Shown in pieces: positions 8,218-10,817 of a DNA stretch of 10,817 nt. Positions within the stretch are counted from its first letter, which is position 1, and the number at the start of each line of letters is the position of its first letter. Below the pieces are notes generated by a model. It worked only from the letters and a program-made list of their open reading frames with translations. It had not been told where the DNA came from and did not search any database. Source of the stretch: CAZVJA01 sp964626885 (lineage in GTDB: Bacteria; Planctomycetota; Planctomycetia; Planctomycetales; Planctomycetaceae); the NCBI GenBank assembly GCA_964626885.1, contig CAZVJA010000184.1:1-10817 (forward strand), read 5' to 3'. Both the position numbers and the translations under genes were made by a program.

Positions 8218-9253
8218 CAACACCCCCGCTGGAACGAACAACAATACGCGACAGAACATCGACGCACTTCTCGAACGGAATCTGACGATGAAAACGCTCG
8301 GCGGACGACAATTTTGGGGAGACGTCCTTTATTTCCACGATTGGCGGATTCAGAAGAGCGTTTTGACCCAACGCTACCGATTGCTCGACGGTAACGATTA
8401 CCGCCATGCAGCCGGCACGCTTGAGGAATGCCGCGCGAAGCTCGAGGCAATTAAGAAGGAAAAGAATCTCCCGCCGATGTCCGGCAAAGCGGTCATCGCC
8501 CTGCACGGCATCATTCGCTCGTCAAAATCGTTCAATAAGATGCGAGGTCGGCTTCAGGACGCCGGCTATACGGTGTTCGGGTTCGATTATCCCAGCACGC
8601 GTGTTGAAATCTCCGACTCGGCCGAATTCCTGCACAATGTCATTGAGTCGCTCGACGGAATCGAAGAAATTGATTTCGTCGTGCACAGTATGGGGGGGCT
8701 GGTGGTTCGTTCGTACTTGTCGAAGCATCGCGACCCGCGCATCAAGCGAATGGTGATGCTCGGCGTCCCCAACCTCGGTGCCGACATGGCCGACCGACTG
8801 CGCGAAAATCCCCTTTATAGAGCGATCTTTGGACCTGCCGGACAGCAGCTTGTCACCGACGGTGCCGGATTTATCGCCAAGCTGCCAACACCCGATTTCG
8901 AATTCGCGGTTATCGCGGGTGCGCGCGGCACGCTGGATGGCTACAACCCGCTCATTCGCGGCGATGATGATGGGACTGTTGCGGTGGCCGGCACACGCCT
9001 ACCGGGAGCCACTGATTTTGCAACCGTCCGTTGCCTGCATTCCTTTCTCATGTTCAACGATGAGGCGATCGATTACACATTACGATTTCTCGGCGAGGGG
9101 CACCTGAGAGCGGATGGCTCGCCTCACCCCATTCCAAAGCACGACGAGAAAGCAGTGCCGGAAAATGGCGATTCAAGCGAAGGTGCCGGCGAATCTCAAC
9201 AGACCGGAAAAAATGAACTGTACGATTCGCCCATGTCCCCGGTAACGCCGTAG
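8093..9253 (+). CDS. exported alpha/beta-hydrolase (lipase/esterase-like)
   Basis: A 386-residue serine hydrolase with the alpha/beta fold, probably an esterase or lipase acting outside the cytoplasmic membrane. The N-terminus has a basic stretch (RRHRR, residues 11-15), a hydrophobic core and a plausible signal-peptidase site after SLNA near residue 36. The oxyanion region is ALHGI (136-140). The nucleophile elbow is VVHSMGGLV with Ser199, preceded by His rather than the more usual Gly-His pair. GDDDGTV (290-296) supplies the likely catalytic Asp293, and CLHSFLM the catalytic His316. From about 345 the protein ends in a hydrophilic Pro/Ser/Glu-rich tail without fold signature. The ATG at 8093 is the first possible start after an in-frame stop at 8075-8077; GGAG lies ten bases before it. 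A strongly structured stretch precedes it. The substrate is unknown; PGAP1- or LipA-like lipases are the nearest general types. It converges closely on the DUF1207 gene. Confidence 0.9.
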   Translation: MQVASENRLPRRHRRTVRTLTATMLLTALMCQSLNAAEKPIDNTPAGTNNNTRQNIDALLERNLTMKTLGGRQFWGDVLYFHDWRIQKSVLTQRYRLLDGNDYRHAAGTLEECRAKLEAIKKEKNLPPMSGKAVIALHGIIRSSKSFNKMRGRLQDAGYTVFGFDYPSTRVEISDSAEFLHNVIESLDGIEEIDFVVHSMGGLVVRSYLSKHRDPRIKRMVMLGVPNLGADMADRLRENPLYRAIFGPAGQQLVTDGAGFIAKLPTPDFEFAVIAGARGTLDGYNPLIRGDDDGTVAVAGTRLPGATDFATVRCLHSFLMFNDEAIDYTLRFLGEGHLRADGSPHPIPKHDEKAVPENGDSSEGAGESQQTGKNELYDSPMSPVTP

Positions 9254-9266
9254 CGAAATTTGACTC

Positions 9267-9319
9267 ATCGTTGAAGGCCGCTAGTCGTCGTAGACTTCGG
9301 TGGGTGGAGCGGCAACGAT
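9267..9319. terminator. bulged hairpin between convergent genes, possible bidirectional terminator
   Basis: ATCGTTG (9267-9273) pairs with CAACGAT (9313-9319), and CCGCT (9278-9282) with AGCGG (9308-9312). Together they give 12 base pairs, interrupted by a four-base bulge (AAGG) on one side, with a 25-base loop. The structure fills the whole gap between the lipase stop and the DUF1207 stop and touches the last base of the latter. There is no T-tract, so any termination would not be of the classical intrinsic type. Confidence 0.4.
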
Positions 9320-10242
9320 TAGAAGTCATACCAAAGTCCGAAGCCAATTGTTTGCTCGTCCTGGTCGACAAACTCAAACTGTGTCGCCTTGCCGACAGTA
9401 TATTGGGCGCCGGCGCGGAACAAATGTCCGGAGCGCTCGCCGCGCCAAGCCCAGCCGGCCATCAGAGTGAAGTCGCCGCCGAAGTCCGTTTCCTCGCGAA
9501 GAAGAGCGTTTGCCGCTACGAACGGAGCGCCGCGAATCCCGGTGGGCATCGAGGGAGCCAGGTCGAAGCCAAATTGGAACCACCAAGGTTCCGATCCGAC
9601 ATCGATTGAGAACCCGTAATCAGCCTCCGCATAAAGCCTCAGATCGGGTGTCGCGAAATATCCCATCCCGAACACAACGCTATTGCGGCTGAAGTTGACC
9701 CGCTCAAAACTGGGATGACGCGCAAGATATTCATCGCCGACATGCGAGCTGAGATGCGCGAATGCGAGTTTCCATTGAAACGGCCCTTGACGATAAGTGA
9801 GCGGAACACCCAGTCGATAGTCCGCTGAAATGAGATCCGAATTGTGTTCCTGATCAAGTCGGGGAAAGGCGGCTCCCTCGAAGTCGATTTCCCACCCTTC
9901 TGGCTGAAACGGATCGCTCGTGCCGTAACGCCAGAGGCCGATACGTCCGCCGAGCGTCGAATCCCAGAGCCAACCCTGGTCGCTCTCATACAGCATCGCC
10001 GTGCCGATCCGCGACTCCTTGAACCCGGCGAGATAGGAGCGGTAGATCAGGCCATCGGGCAGGAGTTGCCAAGTCCATGGCTCGCTTCCGGGAGCAAACG
10101 GTTGTGCAGAGCCAGGAAGCTCCTGCGGCACAGCGCTCGGTGCGAAGGGATCGGCCTGTGCCAACGCAGACGTCGGCAGCGCGATCAGTGAAATGACAGT
10201 AAGGAGAAGGGCGGCGACTCCGCGCCTCGGCACTGCCCCCAT
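9319..10242 (-). CDS. DUF1207 family protein, probable outer-membrane beta-barrel
   Basis: A 307-residue protein that I place in DUF1207, a family of unknown function seen in planctomycetes. The signal peptide is clear: MGAVPRRG, a hydrophobic core about residues 8-24, then SALAQADPF with probable cleavage near residue 28 or 30. The mature part begins with a Pro-rich linker and the family-like block WQLLPDGLIYRSYLAG. It then shows alternating aromatic and polar residues, many Trp/Tyr/Phe, GGRIGLWRYG, and a final GFGLWYDF. A C-terminal Phe after such a strand is typical of outer-membrane barrels. I chose the ATG at 10242 because GGAAGG stands eight bases before it and the signal peptide starts there. 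The frame stays open back to 10434, but that part overlaps the next gene and would bury the signal. A promoter fits 37 bases upstream. Barrel and export are inferred; function unknown. Confidence 0.87.
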   Translation of the reverse strand: MGAVPRRGVAALLLTVISLIALPTSALAQADPFAPSAVPQELPGSAQPFAPGSEPWTWQLLPDGLIYRSYLAGFKESRIGTAMLYESDQGWLWDSTLGGRIGLWRYGTSDPFQPEGWEIDFEGAAFPRLDQEHNSDLISADYRLGVPLTYRQGPFQWKLAFAHLSSHVGDEYLARHPSFERVNFSRNSVVFGMGYFATPDLRLYAEADYGFSIDVGSEPWWFQFGFDLAPSMPTGIRGAPFVAANALLREETDFGGDFTLMAGWAWRGERSGHLFRAGAQYTVGKATQFEFVDQDEQTIGFGLWYDF

Positions 10243-10248
10243 TCCCGG

Positions 10249-10257
10249 TTCCTTCCT
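10249..10257 (-). promoter_or_regulatory. strong ribosome binding site setting the DUF1207 start
   Basis: On the minus strand AGGAAGGAA precedes the ATG at 10242, with GGAAGG eight bases away. It rules against the longer frame that starts at 10434. Confidence 0.7.
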
Positions 10258-10278
10258 GAACAAACAGTCCGCTGCCCG

Positions 10279-10308
10279 CGGCGAATCTGTACGGGATTTC
10301 GGCGAATC
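10279..10308. repeat. 9-bp direct repeat, 21-bp period, inside the DUF1207 promoter
   Basis: CGGCGAATC occurs at 10279-10287 and 10300-10308. The period of 21 bp equals two turns of the helix, so both copies face the same side of the DNA. One lies directly next to the -35 box and the other overlaps the -10 box, as expected for a pair of regulator sites. Confidence 0.4.
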
Positions 10309-10314
10309 CGTCAA
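10286..10314 (-). promoter_or_regulatory. probable sigma-70-type promoter of the DUF1207 gene
   Basis: On the minus strand TTGACG (10314-10309), five of six consensus bases, is followed after exactly 17 bases by TACAGA (10291-10286), a weak -10 box. Transcription from about 10279 would give a leader of about 37 bases to the ATG at 10242. Confidence 0.42.
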
Positions 10315-10353
10315 TTGCGAGTTTTGGGGGAGCCGAAGCAGAGAGCGAGGATG

Positions 10354-10369
10354 TTTTGCCGTAGCAAAA
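10354..10369 (-). terminator. small hairpin with UACG tetraloop after the GlsB-type gene
   Basis: Read on the minus strand, TTTTGC and GCAAAA form a six-pair stem closed by C(UACG)G, a particularly stable tetraloop. It lies about 30 bases beyond the stop of the GlsB-type gene. The T-run precedes rather than follows the stem on that strand, so it is not a standard intrinsic terminator. It may protect the 3' end of the message. Confidence 0.3.
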
Positions 10370-10400
10370 AATGCAGCAAACCTTGCCCCAGCAAATGGAC

Positions 10401-10655
10401 TTACGACTTGGCTTTCATGACCCGGTATAGCCACAACAGGAGCACTGATCCTCCCACGGCGATCAGGAAGCTGCGGAAATCAAAGCCACTGATGCTGCCG
10501 AAGCCTATGACGGTGCCGATGTAGCCTCCGACAAATGCCCCCGCGACTCCGAGGAGAATCGTCATGATGATTCCGCCGGGGTCATTCCCCGGCATAATCC
10601 ACTTGGCCACGATCCCGGCGATCAACCCGAACACGACCCACGACAAAAACCCCAT
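10401..10655 (-). CDS. GlsB/YeaQ/YmgE family small membrane protein
   Basis: An 84-residue integral membrane protein of the family once labelled transglycosylase-associated. Members are induced by general or envelope stress in several bacteria, and their biochemical role is not settled. Three hydrophobic segments (about residues 3-20, 28-52 and 61-79) carry the family's glycine pattern: GLIAGIVAKWIMPG at the first, GGIIMTILLGVAGAFVGGYIG at the second, and the last segment before a short basic end. Length is normal for the family. The ATG at 10655 has AAGGGGGA seven bases upstream, a strong site. It has its own promoter and is followed at a distance by DUF1207 on the same strand, which appears to have a separate promoter. 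Family identification is secure; function is not. Confidence 0.93.
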   Translation of the reverse strand: MGFLSWVVFGLIAGIVAKWIMPGNDPGGIIMTILLGVAGAFVGGYIGTVIGFGSISGFDFRSFLIAVGGSVLLLWLYRVMKAKS

Positions 10656-10717
10656 GGCATTCCCCCTTGTCGCGTGTAGCTGGATAGGACATGCAGTTTC
10701 GACGGGCCCGCACAGAG

Positions 10718-10746
10718 ATTATTGGCCCCGCTTCACTCCAGGGCAA
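10718..10746 (-). promoter_or_regulatory. sigma-70-type promoter of the GlsB-type gene
   Basis: On the minus strand TTGCCC (10746-10741) is followed after 17 bases by AATAAT (10723-10718), which differs from the consensus -10 box at one base. Transcription from about 10711 would leave a leader of about 55 bases. It is the best promoter match in the window. Confidence 0.5.
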
Positions 10747-10755
10747 TGGTGTTAT

Positions 10756-10801
10756 TTAAGTGTTGCCGAACTTAACGGGTGAAGCCTCATAGCTTCACCC
10801 G
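10756..10801. terminator. adjacent hairpins upstream of the GlsB-type promoter
   Basis: CGGGTGAAGC (10776-10785) pairs perfectly with GCTTCACCCG (10792-10801) in ten base pairs around a six-base loop. Directly beside it TTAAGT (10756-10761) pairs with ACTTAA (10770-10775). The stems stand just upstream of the GlsB-type promoter. No long T-tract follows on either strand. The larger stem is probably a factor-assisted terminator or 3' end structure of a gene beyond the right edge; the smaller could be a regulator site. Confidence 0.4.
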
Positions 10802-10817
10802 ACGCTCATCGGCGTGT

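Noticed and set aside
7860..8450. 196-codon minus-strand frame through the hydrolase leader and N-terminus
   Set aside because: It has no recognisable motif and runs through the dyads and the hydrolase signal peptide on the opposite strand.

Overview
The window looks like a moderately GC-rich bacterial chromosome segment, most probably from a planctomycete. The evidence is the company of a Tat-exported DUF1501 protein and a DUF1207 protein, two families I know mainly from that phylum. I see no tRNA, rRNA, transposase, integrase, CRISPR array or phage gene. Nine protein genes account for almost all of the sequence, and most other open frames are shadows of these genes.

Layout from left to right. 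(1) A DUF1501 sulfatase-like protein on the plus strand, cut by the left edge inside its twin-arginine signal. (2) A small polysaccharide locus built as two divergent gene pairs. Leftward run a WecG/TagA-type glycosyltransferase and a membrane-anchored GT2 glycosyltransferase. Rightward run a serine-acetyltransferase-like hexapeptide enzyme and a GT4 glycosyltransferase. They share an intergenic region of about 300 bp that carries an exact 17-bp tandem repeat with internal dyad symmetry and a 12-bp palindrome on a possible -35 box. (3) An M3 oligopeptidase (PrlC/OpdA type) on the minus strand. (4) A 456-bp spacer containing AT-rich repeats, a perfect 15-bp palindrome and two further hairpins, leading into an exported alpha/beta-hydrolase (lipase-like) on the plus strand. 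(5) Convergent to it, a DUF1207 outer-membrane-type protein. (6) A GlsB/YeaQ-type small membrane protein on the minus strand, with a good sigma-70-like promoter.

The four polysaccharide genes plausibly cooperate: the WecG-type enzyme extends a lipid-linked primer, the GT2 and GT4 enzymes add further sugars, and the acyltransferase may decorate one. No priming transferase, flippase or polymerase lies in the window. The other genes look like independent transcription units concerned with the cell envelope, export or peptide turnover.

Three starts need care. The DUF1501 gene begins before the window, not at the ATG at 41. The acetyltransferase most likely starts at 3573 and DUF1207 at 10242, both supported by ribosome binding sites. 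I found no convincing new multi-gene system. The least explained material is regulatory: the tandem palindromic repeats between the divergent glycosyltransferase pairs, and the structured stretch ahead of the lipase.
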